Source: a bacterium
GTDB taxonomy: Bacteria > Cyanobacteriota > Vampirovibrionia > Obscuribacterales > Obscuribacteraceae
Direction: 5' to 3'
Assembly: GCA_016124935.1 (NCBI GenBank)
Contig: WGMS01000022.1
Span: 74,647 to 138,646, forward strand
Length of the DNA stretch: 64,000 nt
The first letter of the stretch is position 1, and each line of letters begins with the position of its first letter. Both the position numbers and the translations under genes were made by a program. Positions 43,960 through 53,304 of this stretch are shown here, in pieces. Below the pieces are notes generated by a model, which saw nothing but the letters and a program-made list of their open reading frames with translations, was not told the origin of the DNA and did not search any database.

Positions 43960-45261
43960 TTACTCGTCATTCTTGGGTCGAAACGCGTCGACTATCTTGT
44001 CGAGCAAGGAGTCATTGTGTTTCTCATGATGCTTCTCTTCTTTTGTTTCGTTTTTTGTCTCTTTCTTCGGCTCTTTCTTCGGCTCTTTCTTTGATTCTTT
44101 GTCAGATTCTGAGGACTTTTCCTTTTCGGTGGAGCTTTTCTCTTCTCTGGTTTCTACCTCCAGTTTCTCTCCCCGGATAGAGGCAAGTTTCTGGAAGAGC
44201 TCTTTCTCTTCTTTCGAGAGCTTCTTCGGAGTCTCGACGTTTATATGCACCACCTGATCGCCGCGGCGGTTCGGATAATTGAGGATGGGTACTCCCATAT
44301 CTTTCATGACCAGCTTGGTGCCGCCTTGAATTCCCTGGGGAATTTTGAGGACCTTGGAACCTTCCACGGTGGGGACCATTACTTCCCCTCCCAGTGCCGC
44401 CATAGAGAAGGAGACCGGCTGTTTGACATGGACGGTGCTGCCTTCTCTGATGAAATCTTTGTGTTGTTTGACATGGACGATGATGAAGAGATCACCGAAG
44501 GCCCCACCCTGGGCGCCTTTATCTCCGGCACCGGTCAGTCTCATTCTGGCGCCGTCGTCTATGCCGGCTGGAACTTTGAGATCGAAATCGACTTTCTTGC
44601 GATTGAGACCCTGACCGCGGCAGTCTTTGCAAGGTTTCTCTATCTGCTTGCCTCGACCGGAGCATTTCGGGCAGGTGGTTATCTGATAGGTTTGCACAAA
44701 CAGCATATTGACCAGCTCTTTGACCTGACCGACTCCGCCGCAGGTTTCACAGGTGCTTATTTTGCTGCCCGGACTGGCGCCATCGCCATCACAGGTGGTG
44801 CAGTCTTCCAGTCTATTGACCGTGATTTTCTTGGTGCAACCGAAGACGGCTTCTAGAAAATCTATCTCCAGATCATATTTTAGATGGGCGCCATGGCTGG
44901 GTCCCTGGGTGCGTCCGAAACCGCCGGAGGTTCTGAATCCACCTCCGAAAAGAGATTCCAAAATGTCGTCGATGCCGAAACCGGCGAAGGAGCTGAAGTC
45001 CACATCCTCGAAACCGCGGGTGGAGCCTTTTACCCCTTCATGACCGTAGCGGTCGTAGGCCGCCCTTTTCTGTTCGTCGGAGAGAACTTCATAGGCTTCG
45101 GCAAGCTCTTTGAAGGCTTGCTCATCGCCGCTCTCTTTGTTGTCCGGGTGGAGCGATCGAGCTTTCTTGCGAAAGGCTTTTTTAATCTCTTCGGCGCTAG
45201 AGTCCTTTGATACTCCGATCGTCTCGTAGTAGTCCTTTTTAGCGTTTGCCATGGTCTTCAT
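43960..45261 (-). CDS. dnaJ: chaperone DnaJ with charged C-terminal extension
   Basis: DnaJ (Hsp40) stimulates DnaK ATPase and presents substrates. The J-domain has HPD (LHPDNKES), followed by a Gly/Phe region, four CxxCxGxG zinc motifs ([32 protein letters not shown]) and the C-terminal substrate domains. Residues ~372-433 form a Lys/Glu-rich repeat tail ([19 protein letters not shown]), absent from standard DnaJ of ~375 residues. The start may be ATG 45252 ([10 protein letters not shown]). It lies 19 bp after dnaK. Confidence 0.95.
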   Translation of the reverse strand: MKTMANAKKDYYETIGVSKDSSAEEIKKAFRKKARSLHPDNKESGDEQAFKELAEAYEVLSDEQKRAAYDRYGHEGVKGSTRGFEDVDFSSFAGFGIDDILESLFGGGFRTSGGFGRTQGPSHGAHLKYDLEIDFLEAVFGCTKKITVNRLEDCTTCDGDGASPGSKISTCETCGGVGQVKELVNMLFVQTYQITTCPKCSGRGKQIEKPCKDCRGQGLNRKKVDFDLKVPAGIDDGARMRLTGAGDKGAQGGAFGDLFIIVHVKQHKDFIREGSTVHVKQPVSFSMAALGGEVMVPTVEGSKVLKIPQGIQGGTKLVMKDMGVPILNYPNRRGDQVVHINVETPKKLSKEEKELFQKLASIRGEKLEVETREEKSSTEKEKSSESDKESKKEPKKEPKKETKNETKEEKHHEKHNDSLLDKIVDAFRPKNDE

Positions 45262-45280
45262 CTATTCCGGTATCCATTAG

Positions 45281-47158
45281 TTAATCTATATCGAGATCGA
45301 GACGACCATCATCATCTTGATCGCTCGAATCTTCACCTGGTTTTTGATCCCCTTCGCCCAGCTCAATCGGTCCCGTCGCTTTTTTCGGCGGCTTCGGCGA
45401 GGGGACGCGCTTGCTGCCGGTATGAATGGCCCGACCCATATCGAGCAGGGCTACATCCAGTCCGCCGATGCAAGAGTTGAGTTCGCTGTCATTTTCGTTA
45501 TTTGATTTAAGCGCTTCTTTAACCGCCTCGACGGCACGGGTCACCTTATCCACTATCGAATTATCCACGGTCTCGCCATATTTCTGGATGGTTCTTTCGG
45601 CATCCGCCACCAGACCTTCGGCCTTTATTCTAGTGGAAATCTTTTCTCTAGCATGGCGATCTTGTTCTGCGTACTCTTCGGCTTCGCGCTTCAGATCTTC
45701 CACCTCTTCGGGGCTCAATCCCGTGGTGCGCTGAATCGTGATCGAGTGCCTGATGCCCGAGCCGTGGTCGCGGGCGCTGCAATGAACTATGCCGTCCGCG
45801 TCTATATCGAAGGTGACCTCAATCTTTGGTACTCCCCGTGGTGCTGGCGGAATGCCGGTCAGATAGAACTTGGCCAGAGACTTGTTGTCGGTGACCAGAT
45901 CCCTCTCTCCCTGGAGGACATGGACTTCTACCGAAGTCTGCCTGTCTTCGTTGGTGGTGAAAATCGTGGTACGGCTGGTCGGAATCGTGGTGTTTCTCTC
46001 GATTATTTTGGTGAAAAGATTGCCGGCTGTTTCTATGCCGAGAGAAAGTGGGATCACATCGAGAAGCAGCACATCTTGCAGATTGCCGGCAAGAATCGAT
46101 GCCTGGATAGCAGCACCCAGGGCGACAGCCTCGTCCGGATTGACCGATTTCGAGGGCTCTTTATTGAAGAAGCGCCGGATCATATCCTGTACAGCGGGTA
46201 TTCTAGTGGAGCCTCCCACAAGAATGATATTGCCTATCTGTTCCGGATTGAGCTGAGCGTCTTCCAGGGCTTGCTGAACCGGGCCTGTACAAGCTTCCAC
46301 CAGATCCGCTGTCAGTTCGTTGAACTGGGCCCTGGTCAGCTGGGTCTCCAGATGCAGTGGACCTGTCTCGTTGGCAGTCAGGAAAGGAAGATGAATATCG
46401 CTGATCATGGCCGAGGAGAGTTCGATCTTGGTTTTTTCCGCGGTCTCTTTCAATCTTTGAATAGCCATCAGATCGTTGGACAGATCGATATCGGTCTGTT
46501 TGCGGAACTCTTCTATCAGCCAATCGATAATCTTCTGGTCGAAATCGTCTCCACCAAGGCGGTTATTGCCGGAGGTCGCTTTTACCTCGAACACGCCCTC
46601 GGTAATTTCCAGAATGCTGACATCGAATGTGCCACCACCCAGGTCGAAGACGAGGATGGTCGACTGATCATCCAGTTTGTCGAGACCATAGGCAAGGGCG
46701 CTGGCGGTGGGCTCGTTGATTATCCTGAGTACTTCGAGCCCGGCAATCTGTCCGGCGTCCCTGGTAGATTGTCTCTGGGCGTCATTGAAGTAAGCCGGTA
46801 CTGTTATAACCGCTCTTGACACCCTCTCGCCAAGAAAGGCTTCGGCATCAGCTTTGAGCTTTTGTATAATCATCGCCGAAATCTGCTCGGGGCTGTGGCT
46901 GACATCGTCTATGGTCACCCGATAGTTGGTGCCCATCTCCCGTTTTATAGACTGGATGGTGCGGGTCGGGTTGGTGACCGCCTGCCTTTTAGCTACCTGT
47001 CCGACCAGGCGTTCCCCGTTTCTGGTCATGGCGATAACCGACGGTGTGGTTCGGTGCCCTTCAGCGTTTTCTATGATCGAGGGCGAGCTGCCTTCCATGA
47101 TCGCCACGCATGAATGGGTTGTTCCCAGATCTATTCCTATTATTCTGTCGCCACTCAT
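45281..47158 (-). CDS. dnaK: chaperone DnaK (Hsp70)
   Basis: A 625-residue Hsp70. The nucleotide domain has [13 protein letters not shown] at the start, the phosphate-2 loop [13 protein letters not shown], and [10 protein letters not shown]; the linker/substrate domain follows ([20 protein letters not shown]). The C-terminus is acidic ([11 protein letters not shown]) rather than EEVD-like, normal for bacteria. Together with grpE and dnaJ it forms one operon in the order grpE-dnaK-dnaJ. Confidence 0.97.
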   Translation of the reverse strand: MSGDRIIGIDLGTTHSCVAIMEGSSPSIIENAEGHRTTPSVIAMTRNGERLVGQVAKRQAVTNPTRTIQSIKREMGTNYRVTIDDVSHSPEQISAMIIQKLKADAEAFLGERVSRAVITVPAYFNDAQRQSTRDAGQIAGLEVLRIINEPTASALAYGLDKLDDQSTILVFDLGGGTFDVSILEITEGVFEVKATSGNNRLGGDDFDQKIIDWLIEEFRKQTDIDLSNDLMAIQRLKETAEKTKIELSSAMISDIHLPFLTANETGPLHLETQLTRAQFNELTADLVEACTGPVQQALEDAQLNPEQIGNIILVGGSTRIPAVQDMIRRFFNKEPSKSVNPDEAVALGAAIQASILAGNLQDVLLLDVIPLSLGIETAGNLFTKIIERNTTIPTSRTTIFTTNEDRQTSVEVHVLQGERDLVTDNKSLAKFYLTGIPPAPRGVPKIEVTFDIDADGIVHCSARDHGSGIRHSITIQRTTGLSPEEVEDLKREAEEYAEQDRHAREKISTRIKAEGLVADAERTIQKYGETVDNSIVDKVTRAVEAVKEALKSNNENDSELNSCIGGLDVALLDMGRAIHTGSKRVPSPKPPKKATGPIELGEGDQKPGEDSSDQDDDGRLDLDID

Positions 47159-47171
47159 CGCTCAAGCAGTC

Positions 47172-48092
47172 TCAGTGTTCCTGGGCTGTAGCATCCTTGT
47201 TTTCGGATTCTCGCAGCTTCTCCTGATTCTCGAGATTAGGGATATCCTGGGTGGAGGTGACGTCATCTCGCGCATTAGTTTCTTCTTCCGATGCCGATGA
47301 AGATTCGGTCTCCTGGGCGGCTTCAGCTGCCACCTCCTCTTCTTCAGCGACTTCCTCTTCTTCTTCCTCCACCTCTTCTTCGATAATTATCTCTTCGATT
47401 TCTTCCTCTTCGACTTCTTCGCTGTCAGGGTCACTGCCGCCGGTGGCAACATTGACCAGGGATGGTCTCAAGATCTTGTCGTTGAATTGATAACCGGGAC
47501 GAAGTTGAAAAACGATAGAACCTTCCGGGACATTGGCGTCAACCACCTGCTGCACCGGTTCGTGCAGTCTGGGATCGAATTGTTCTCCGATTACATCGAG
47601 CTGTGTGATGCCAATTTGTTCCAGGCAGCGAGCAAACCTCTTGTACACCATGTTGAGGCTTTCGATAATGCTCTTGGGCTCCATGTCGGCGTTCAAGTTG
47701 GAGACAGCCAGGTCCATGTCGTCCAGAGCCGGGAGAATCGCTTCGACGGCTCTCTGGATACCGACGGCGGCAAATTCTTCTTTCTCTTTCTGCATGCGCT
47801 TTCGATAGTTCTCGAAATCGGCTGCCATACGCTTGTAGAGATTCTCTGCCTCCTGGCAGCGACGCTCCATTTCTTGAAGTTCTTGTTGCATTCTGTTCAA
47901 TTCCGCGCTGCTGACCGAGTCCCTGGCTGATTCGCCTTCTTTTTCAACCTTGATTCCGTAGTCATCCGGATCAGGGTCGGCGCCGGCGTACATGGCTCTA
48001 TAGAAAGCCTTCATGGCATTCTTGTTGTCACGGGAAGGCTCTTGGTCCTTGTTCTCGGAATTAGGCTCGATGCCTTTATCTTCGTCGGTCAT
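47172..48092 (-). CDS. grpE: nucleotide exchange factor GrpE with long acidic tail
   Basis: GrpE releases ADP from DnaK. The long coiled coil (about residues 62-105) and the C-terminal beta domain (DPRLHEPVQQV...GSIVFQLRPGYQFNDKILRPSLVNV, about 172-216) are intact. Residues ~219-306 are an extra tail rich in Glu and Asp (runs such as EEVEEEEEEVAEEEE), making the protein 306 residues against about 200 for usual GrpE. The tail is not needed for the known function. It lies 13 bp before dnaK. Confidence 0.94.
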   Translation of the reverse strand: MTDEDKGIEPNSENKDQEPSRDNKNAMKAFYRAMYAGADPDPDDYGIKVEKEGESARDSVSSAELNRMQQELQEMERRCQEAENLYKRMAADFENYRKRMQKEKEEFAAVGIQRAVEAILPALDDMDLAVSNLNADMEPKSIIESLNMVYKRFARCLEQIGITQLDVIGEQFDPRLHEPVQQVVDANVPEGSIVFQLRPGYQFNDKILRPSLVNVATGGSDPDSEEVEEEEIEEIIIEEEVEEEEEEVAEEEEVAAEAAQETESSSASEEETNARDDVTSTQDIPNLENQEKLRESENKDATAQEH

Positions 48093-48153
48093 ATTTACCT
48101 GGGTTGAGGATTTGGGATTTTAGTAAGGGTCGAAAAGCCACAGAAAGGTTATA

Positions 48154-48174
48154 TTAGCAGCCTGGGCTGACTAA
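48154..48174 (-). promoter_or_regulatory. inverted repeat upstream of grpE
   Basis: On the minus strand TTAG-T-CAGCC CA GGCTG-CTAA forms two 9-bp arms with one bulged T, 62 bp before grpE. It begins with TTAG like a CIRCE element but lacks the CIRCE arms and spacing. A heat-shock operator or an mRNA hairpin is possible. Confidence 0.4.
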
Positions 48175-48271
48175 ATATAGCGTGTTCGAACTCTCCTGGC
48201 GATGTCAATATTAAAGGTTATTTCGTTAGGGCTCCTATATATTTCTATGTTACAAACTCAGCAGTAAACTG

Positions 48272-48292
48272 GGTAAGATTTACCTCTATATT
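48272..48292 (+). promoter_or_regulatory. palindrome and -10-like element upstream of dgcN
   Basis: GGTAA-GAT-TTACC (48272-48284) lies directly before TATATT (48287-48292), 28 bp before dgcN. It could be the operator for the GntR-type regulator encoded at 50476-51390. Confidence 0.32.
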
Positions 48293-48319
48293 TTTAGAAA
48301 GTTCAGATTGGATAATTTA

Positions 48320-49396
48320 ATGAAAGTCGATCTTGACCAAAAACTATTAATTTACGCCCAGGGCGAGTTGGCCGGCACCCACGCCAAGACCGCCGAAGGG
48401 GTGATTCGCTTCCGCCCGGAGTCCTGTCTTGCCATTGTCGACAGCACCCGGGCGGGCTCGACCGCCTCGTCTGTCATAGGGGTAGGTGGCGACATCCCGG
48501 TGGTCGGCTCGATGACCGATGCCTTGCAGTTCGGTGCCGACGCCATGCTCCTGGGGTGTGCTTTTACCGGGGGCAAGTTGCCTGACAAGTGGCGACAGGA
48601 CATAGTCTTTGCCCTGGAGAATGGAATCGACGTGATCAATGGTCTCCATGACTTTCTCTGCGATGACGAAGAGTTCAGCTCAGTGGCAAAGGCTAATGAC
48701 AGGAAGCTGATTGATCTGCGGCAGCCCCCTGACTATCTGGAAGTAGCCATGGCCAGGGCCGCCTATGTCAAAGCCCATACGGTCATTACTGTCGGGACAG
48801 ATTGCTCGGTGGGCAAGATGACTACCTCCCTCGCTTTGATGGAAGAGTCGAAGAGAAGGGGCAATCGTGCCCGCTTTGTGGCTACCGGCCAGACTGGAAT
48901 AATGATCGACGGTTTAGGAGTGGCTATCGACCGGGTGATAGGCGATTTCATGGCCGGTGTGGCCGAGGATCTGGTTCTCACCGCCGCCGAAGATGCCGAC
49001 TATGTCTTTGTCGAAGGTCAGGGCTCCATCTGTCATCCCGGCTATTCACCGGTGACGCTCTCTCTTTTGCACGGAGTGGCGCCACGCTGCATGGTTCTTT
49101 GTCATCGTGCCGGCAAGACCAAGATCGGTGAAACCGACATCGAGATTCCTCCGGTCTCTCTTTTGATCGATCTCTACGAGAGACTGGCTCAGTTTGTTCG
49201 CCCCTCCAAGGTTGTCGCCATGGCAATCGACACGAGTAAACTCAAGGAGGAGGAGGCTCGTGAGCTTATCGAGCGCTACGTCAGTCTCACCGGTCTTCCC
49301 GTTACCGACCCGATTAGATTCGGGGCGCAGAAAATAGTCGATGCTGTGGAAGAGTTCTGTAATGCCATCGATAGACAAGTCGTCAAACCCTCATGA
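48320..49396 (+). CDS. dgcN: DUF1611 protein, probable D-glutamate N-acetyltransferase
   Basis: A 358-residue DUF1611 protein with an N-terminal Rossmann-like part (CLAIVDSTRAGSTA, ALQFGADAMLLGCA) and a P-loop domain (GTDCSVGKMTTSLAL). In marine bacteria DgcN acetylates D-glutamate and DgcA then converts N-acetyl-D-Glu to the L form; the DUF1611-epimerase pair here has the same adjacency, which supports the call. The start is ATG 48320; TTG 48308 is a poorer option. The next gene begins 14 bp downstream. Confidence 0.78.
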   Translation: MKVDLDQKLLIYAQGELAGTHAKTAEGVIRFRPESCLAIVDSTRAGSTASSVIGVGGDIPVVGSMTDALQFGADAMLLGCAFTGGKLPDKWRQDIVFALENGIDVINGLHDFLCDDEEFSSVAKANDRKLIDLRQPPDYLEVAMARAAYVKAHTVITVGTDCSVGKMTTSLALMEESKRRGNRARFVATGQTGIMIDGLGVAIDRVIGDFMAGVAEDLVLTAAEDADYVFVEGQGSICHPGYSPVTLSLLHGVAPRCMVLCHRAGKTKIGETDIEIPPVSLLIDLYERLAQFVRPSKVVAMAIDTSKLKEEEARELIERYVSLTGLPVTDPIRFGAQKIVDAVEEFCNAIDRQVVKPS

Positions 49397-49410
49397 TTAG
49401 ATAGCCTGCT

Positions 49411-50469
49411 ATGTCCGTGAAAACCATAAAATTGAATATGAGCTACGAGCCGCTTATTTTGACCACGGCTCACCCTTTTGGAATCTCTTACGGGACTTCT
49501 TCCACCTCCTCCAATATTCTGGTGAGGCTTCAATTCGAAGGTCTTACCGGTCTGGGAGAAGCATCGCCTACCCGCTATCATGATGAGACCCCTGAGACCG
49601 CCAGCTCATTGTTCAAGCTCTGGGCCGAGTCCGATATCCTCGGCGACGACCCTTTTGCGATTGAGGCGGTGCTCAAGAGACTGGATAAATCGGTTTCGGG
49701 CAACCGCTCTGCCAAGGCGGCCATCGATATGGCTCTTCATGACCTGGTCGGCAAGCTTCTAGACCGCTCACTGGTGGATATTTTCGGGTTCAGAGATCTA
49801 CCCGTGCCGATAACCGATTTCACCATAGGCATAGATAGCGCAGAGACGGTGGAGTTGAAGACGAAAGAGGCTCTGGCGGTGGGCTATAAGCATCTGAAAG
49901 TCAAACAGGGCACAGACTATGACCGGGAGATCATCGATACTATCAGGGGACTTGCTCCGGATATTCCGATAAGAGTAGACGCAAACGGGGCCTGGACAGT
50001 CAAAGAGGCGATTTCGAAAGCTCATTATCTTGCCGAGCAGAACGTAGAATTTATCGAGCAGCCTCTGCCCAAATATGCACCTTTATCCGACTGGCAGGTT
50101 CTTAGAGCGGCTTCTCCGCTTCCAATCTATGCCGACGAGAGTGTCTCCACCTCTATCGACGTGGCTCGGTTGGCCGGGTACGTGGATGGGGTGGTGGTTA
50201 AACTGGCTAAGACCGGAGGACTGGCAGAAGCGCGTCGGGTCATAAACACAGCCCGGGCGAATAATTTCAAGATTATGTTCGGGTGTATGATCGAATCTTC
50301 CCTGGGCATAACAGCCGCGGCTCATCTGGCGCCTCTAGTAGATCATCTCGATCTGGATGGTGCGCTTTTGCTCGCGGACGATCCCTTCGAGGGTGCCGTC
50401 TACGACGACGGGTATCTAAAGGTCGATTACAGTCTACCCGGTCTGGGTGTGCGCTCCCGGAAACAATGA
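49411..50469 (+). CDS. dgcA: enolase-superfamily epimerase, probable N-acetyl-D-glutamate racemase
   Basis: A 352-residue muconate-lactonising-subgroup enolase-fold enzyme. The catalytic Lys pair is intact: K163-x-K165 (HLKVKQG) and Lys264 (VVVKLAKTGG). Metal ligands are Asp190 (RVDANGAW), Glu216 (FIEQP) and Asp242 (YADES). The family includes L-Ala-D/L-Glu epimerase; the dgcN neighbour suggests an N-acetyl-D-glutamate racemase, but a murein dipeptide epimerase is the alternative. It ends 6 bp from the convergent GntR gene. Confidence 0.8.
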   Translation: MSVKTIKLNMSYEPLILTTAHPFGISYGTSSTSSNILVRLQFEGLTGLGEASPTRYHDETPETASSLFKLWAESDILGDDPFAIEAVLKRLDKSVSGNRSAKAAIDMALHDLVGKLLDRSLVDIFGFRDLPVPITDFTIGIDSAETVELKTKEALAVGYKHLKVKQGTDYDREIIDTIRGLAPDIPIRVDANGAWTVKEAISKAHYLAEQNVEFIEQPLPKYAPLSDWQVLRAASPLPIYADESVSTSIDVARLAGYVDGVVVKLAKTGGLAEARRVINTARANNFKIMFGCMIESSLGITAAAHLAPLVDHLDLDGALLLADDPFEGAVYDDGYLKVDYSLPGLGVRSRKQ

Positions 50470-50475
50470 TTTCAA

Positions 50476-51390
50476 TCAGCCCCAGTTTTTGAGGCGGTCT
50501 TTTATCAGTGATATCGTGGATGGTGAATAGAGTTTGAAGCACTTCAGCTTCTTGCCGCCGGTCAATTCCAGCATTCGTTTTTCGCTCGGGCTGTCGCAGA
50601 GAATCAGATCGGCATAGTCGATCATATATTCCAGCTCTTTTTTATCATCGAGCATCACCTGGCGCACCGCCACATCTTCTCCGCGATGGGCTGCCACCAG
50701 CTTGGTTGCCATGTTCATAAGGGTTTTGCTTACCGACACCAGAAGCAAAATGGTCCCGGAACGCATGGCTTCCACTTGCTCCATCTCCTGCCTTGCCGGC
50801 TCTATGTTGCATGGTACTAATCTGGTCCTGTCTTTTATGGAGCCTTGAAATGCGAATATGTGATAGAGGCTGGTGATCAGAAGAGATCTATCTGCCATGC
50901 TCGGATTTTTCAAAAGCGCTTCGGTGGTGACCACCTCTACCGGTATAGAAAAATGTGGTTTCAGCTCTGTCGAAATGACCGAATGAAAATCCTCGTTGCG
51001 GTCCACGGCAAGTAATCTCTCTACCGGTTCGCGAGAATTTATCTGGGCGGCGGTTTTCGAAACCTCTTCGAAGCTGTAGCCGGCTTCACAACATTTGACC
51101 AGGAAGTCCATGATCAAGGACTCTAGATCGAGGGATTTCTCGGTGTTCTTTCCGACTTTCGCCACCCGAACGCCGCTTCCCTGCCTGATTTCTAAAAGAC
51201 CTACGTCGGCGAGGTGATTATAGGCTGCTGTCACCGTGCTGTAGTGGATGTCGAGACGACCGGCAAGGGCTCTTATACTGGGTAATTTTGTTTCGCTTTC
51301 GAGAATGCCCGAGGCTATCTGCAACGAGATCTGCTCGATGATCTGATCTCTGAGCGGCACGGAGCTGTCTTTGTTTATGGAGATTTTCAC
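50476..51390 (-). CDS. GntR/YtrA-type regulator with an unusual effector domain
   Basis: A 304-residue regulator. Residues ~10-76 form a winged helix-turn-helix (PLRDQIIEQISLQIASGI...LPSIRALAGRL...GSGVRV) of the YtrA type. The following ~220 residues have alternating strands and helices (RSLLITSLYHIFAF, LILCDSPSEKRMLEL) and do not match FadR, MocR or UTRA effector domains I know; similarity to a periplasmic-binding-like or response-type fold is possible. It converges with dgcA and may regulate dgcNA, or be a distal gene of the pilus operon upstream. Confidence 0.75.
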   Translation of the reverse strand: MKISINKDSSVPLRDQIIEQISLQIASGILESETKLPSIRALAGRLDIHYSTVTAAYNHLADVGLLEIRQGSGVRVAKVGKNTEKSLDLESLIMDFLVKCCEAGYSFEEVSKTAAQINSREPVERLLAVDRNEDFHSVISTELKPHFSIPVEVVTTEALLKNPSMADRSLLITSLYHIFAFQGSIKDRTRLVPCNIEPARQEMEQVEAMRSGTILLLVSVSKTLMNMATKLVAAHRGEDVAVRQVMLDDKKELEYMIDYADLILCDSPSEKRMLELTGGKKLKCFKLYSPSTISLIKDRLKNWG

Positions 51391-51432
51391 GGATTTTCCT
51401 ATAGATAAGGATCGCGCCCCGGGTAATGAGTT

Positions 51433-52257
51433 TTAACGGAACATCATAGGCTTGATGTATTCGAAGAATGTAATGAAGGAAGGCGCAAGCACTATAACCA
51501 TCAACGCTGGCATTATACAGAACCAGAGGGGAAATGCCATGTAAATCGGAAGCTTGGCAGCTTTCTCTTCGGCCTGTTGGCTGAGCTTGGTTCTCAAGAA
51601 TTCGCTCTGGGCCCTTAAAATTTTAGAGATACTTATGCCCAGTTGAGCCGCTTGATTGAGCGAGGCTCCCAGGGATTTGAGCTCTTCGACACCGGTGCGA
51701 TTGTAGAGATCTTGATAAGCCTTCTCTCGCTCCATGCCAAGTAGTATGTCGCGTCCCAGAATCATGAGCTCGTCGTTGAGGTCGTGTCTGACGGCGGATT
51801 TCTCCGAAGCGATTCTGCTGATGGTGGCATCGATACCCAGACCGGCATCCACACAGAGCACCATCAAATCGAGCGCCTGGGGGAGCGATTCTTTGATTCG
51901 GGCTTTCCGGCGGCGTGAAAGCACCAGAAGTACCAGATCCGCAGTGAAGAAGGCCGGGATGGTGAGGAGCATCGTCAGCCAGAGCGGCAGAAAAATTCCT
52001 GAGAAAGCGGTCAGAATAACCGGATAGATTTTGGCGGCGGCCAGGGCGCCGAAAGCTGTGTTCGAACGCCAGCCGGACCAGAGCTGAAGCTTCGTCAACC
52101 AGCGTTGATAAGCCACAGGAAGGCGACGCATAAGAACCAGTGCCGGTGCCGTCAGCCATAGAGGAAGATTGCCCGGGCTACGCTGATTCTTGACCAGAAA
52201 GACAAGACCGAGGCAAAAAGCCAGGATAAATTCGGGATATTGCATCGCTGCGCTCAT
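51433..52257 (-). CDS. tadC: Tad pilus membrane platform protein TadC
   Basis: A 274-residue type II secretion F-family protein. Membrane segments lie near residues 5-20, 70-88, 90-115 and 245-270; the cytoplasmic domain has LPQALDLMVLCVDAGLGID, GREILLGMEREKAYQ-like and QAAQLGISISKILRAQSEFLR motifs. With TadB it forms the inner-membrane platform for pilus assembly. Confidence 0.88.
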   Translation of the reverse strand: MSAAMQYPEFILAFCLGLVFLVKNQRSPGNLPLWLTAPALVLMRRLPVAYQRWLTKLQLWSGWRSNTAFGALAAAKIYPVILTAFSGIFLPLWLTMLLTIPAFFTADLVLLVLSRRRKARIKESLPQALDLMVLCVDAGLGIDATISRIASEKSAVRHDLNDELMILGRDILLGMEREKAYQDLYNRTGVEELKSLGASLNQAAQLGISISKILRAQSEFLRTKLSQQAEEKAAKLPIYMAFPLWFCIMPALMVIVLAPSFITFFEYIKPMMFR

Positions 52258-52278
52258 GGTGCTCCTCCTTGTCCTTCT

Positions 52279-53304
52279 CTAAACTTTCATAGTGGAGAGT
52301 TTGCGCATGATCATCATGCCGACTATTTGCAAGCCTACCGAGACGATCAAAAGGAGACGACCCATCTCTTTATTGAAGAGCGGATCTAAATATCCCGGTT
52401 TCAGATAATTGAGAACCAGAGCCAAAAGAATCGGCAGAGCGCCGACAATGATTCCTGTGAGGCGGCTCTGGCTGGTCAGGACACGGATATGTCTTACTAA
52501 TTTCAGTCTCTGTCTGAGGGTGCTGTTGGTCTTGTCCAATAGCTCAGCCAGGCTGCCGCCTACCTCGGTTTGAATGGCTACCGCCCGTCTGATCAGATCC
52601 AGTTCATGGGAGTCATATTTGACAGCAGAGGCGGAGAGGGCTTCAGAAAGCGGTTGTCCGAGATTGAGTCTTTGATGAATCTCCTGGAATTCAGTGCCCA
52701 GCGGTGCTGGAATCTCTTCGGCCACGGTTTGTACGGCTCTTGGAATACTGTGGCCGGTTCTCAGCACAGAGACGATCAAGTCGGTGGCTTCCGGCAGTTG
52801 CTGAATGAATTTCTGCTTCATTCTATTTGCGGCGAAAAGCAGGTAGAGATAGGGCAAGGTCGCAAGCGCCAGACCGGCGCCGACTGCGATAAGCAGGCTC
52901 TGATCGAGGTTCTGATCCGATCCCAGAGCCAGGGCGACAATTACAGGAAGAACCGCCATGACTATTGTGGTTTGTTTGAATCTCTCGAAGCCGTTATTTA
53001 AAGAAGCGGTTTCTGAAAGCAGATGAATATGTTCTGCGAAACTCAAGACCAGCGACCTTCCCGGCAGACGCAGACCTTCTCTTTGTTGTCCGTCTTCCTG
53101 ATTCTTGAAGCGGTTCTTGCCTCGATCTTTTCTGATGCTGAGAATGCCGGTAGAGTTGTTTTCGAGGGTGCTTTCGTTGAAGACCAGGTTCAGGCGATCT
53201 CTAATCAGTCTGCGTTGTTTCTTCTGGAAAGAGAGCCTGGCAAAGATGATACCGCCTGTGATCGAAAGCAGAATAATGCTCAGGGCGACTATTTCCGGAG
53301 TCAT
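52279..53304 (-). CDS. tadB: Tad pilus membrane platform protein TadB
   Basis: A 341-residue F-family protein with membrane segments near residues 2-20, 113-150 and 275-330 and a cytoplasmic four-helix T2SF domain (LPEATDLIVSVLRTGHSIPRAVQ and VAIQTEVGGSLAELLDKTNSTLRQR). Gly-x-Leu-x-Glu-Leu-Leu-Asp and the LPEA motif are the family signatures. Its start overlaps the tadA stop by 4 bp; tadC begins 21 bp downstream. Confidence 0.88.
   Translation of the reverse strand: MTPEIVALSIILLSITGGIIFARLSFQKKQRRLIRDRLNLVFNESTLENNSTGILSIRKDRGKNRFKNQEDGQQREGLRLPGRSLVLSFAEHIHLLSETASLNNGFERFKQTTIVMAVLPVIVALALGSDQNLDQSLLIAVGAGLALATLPYLYLLFAANRMKQKFIQQLPEATDLIVSVLRTGHSIPRAVQTVAEEIPAPLGTEFQEIHQRLNLGQPLSEALSASAVKYDSHELDLIRRAVAIQTEVGGSLAELLDKTNSTLRQRLKLVRHIRVLTSQSRLTGIIVGALPILLALVLNYLKPGYLDPLFNKEMGRLLLIVSVGLQIVGMMIMRKLSTMKV

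Noticed and set aside
47251..47490. Ser-rich frame opposite the GrpE acidic tail
   Set aside because: It is the complement of Glu-rich codons and has no start context or homology.
48093..48319. CIRCE/HrcA operator for grpE-dnaK-dnaJ
   Set aside because: The TTAGCACTC-N9-GAGTGCTAA element is not present; only an unrelated near-palindrome is seen.
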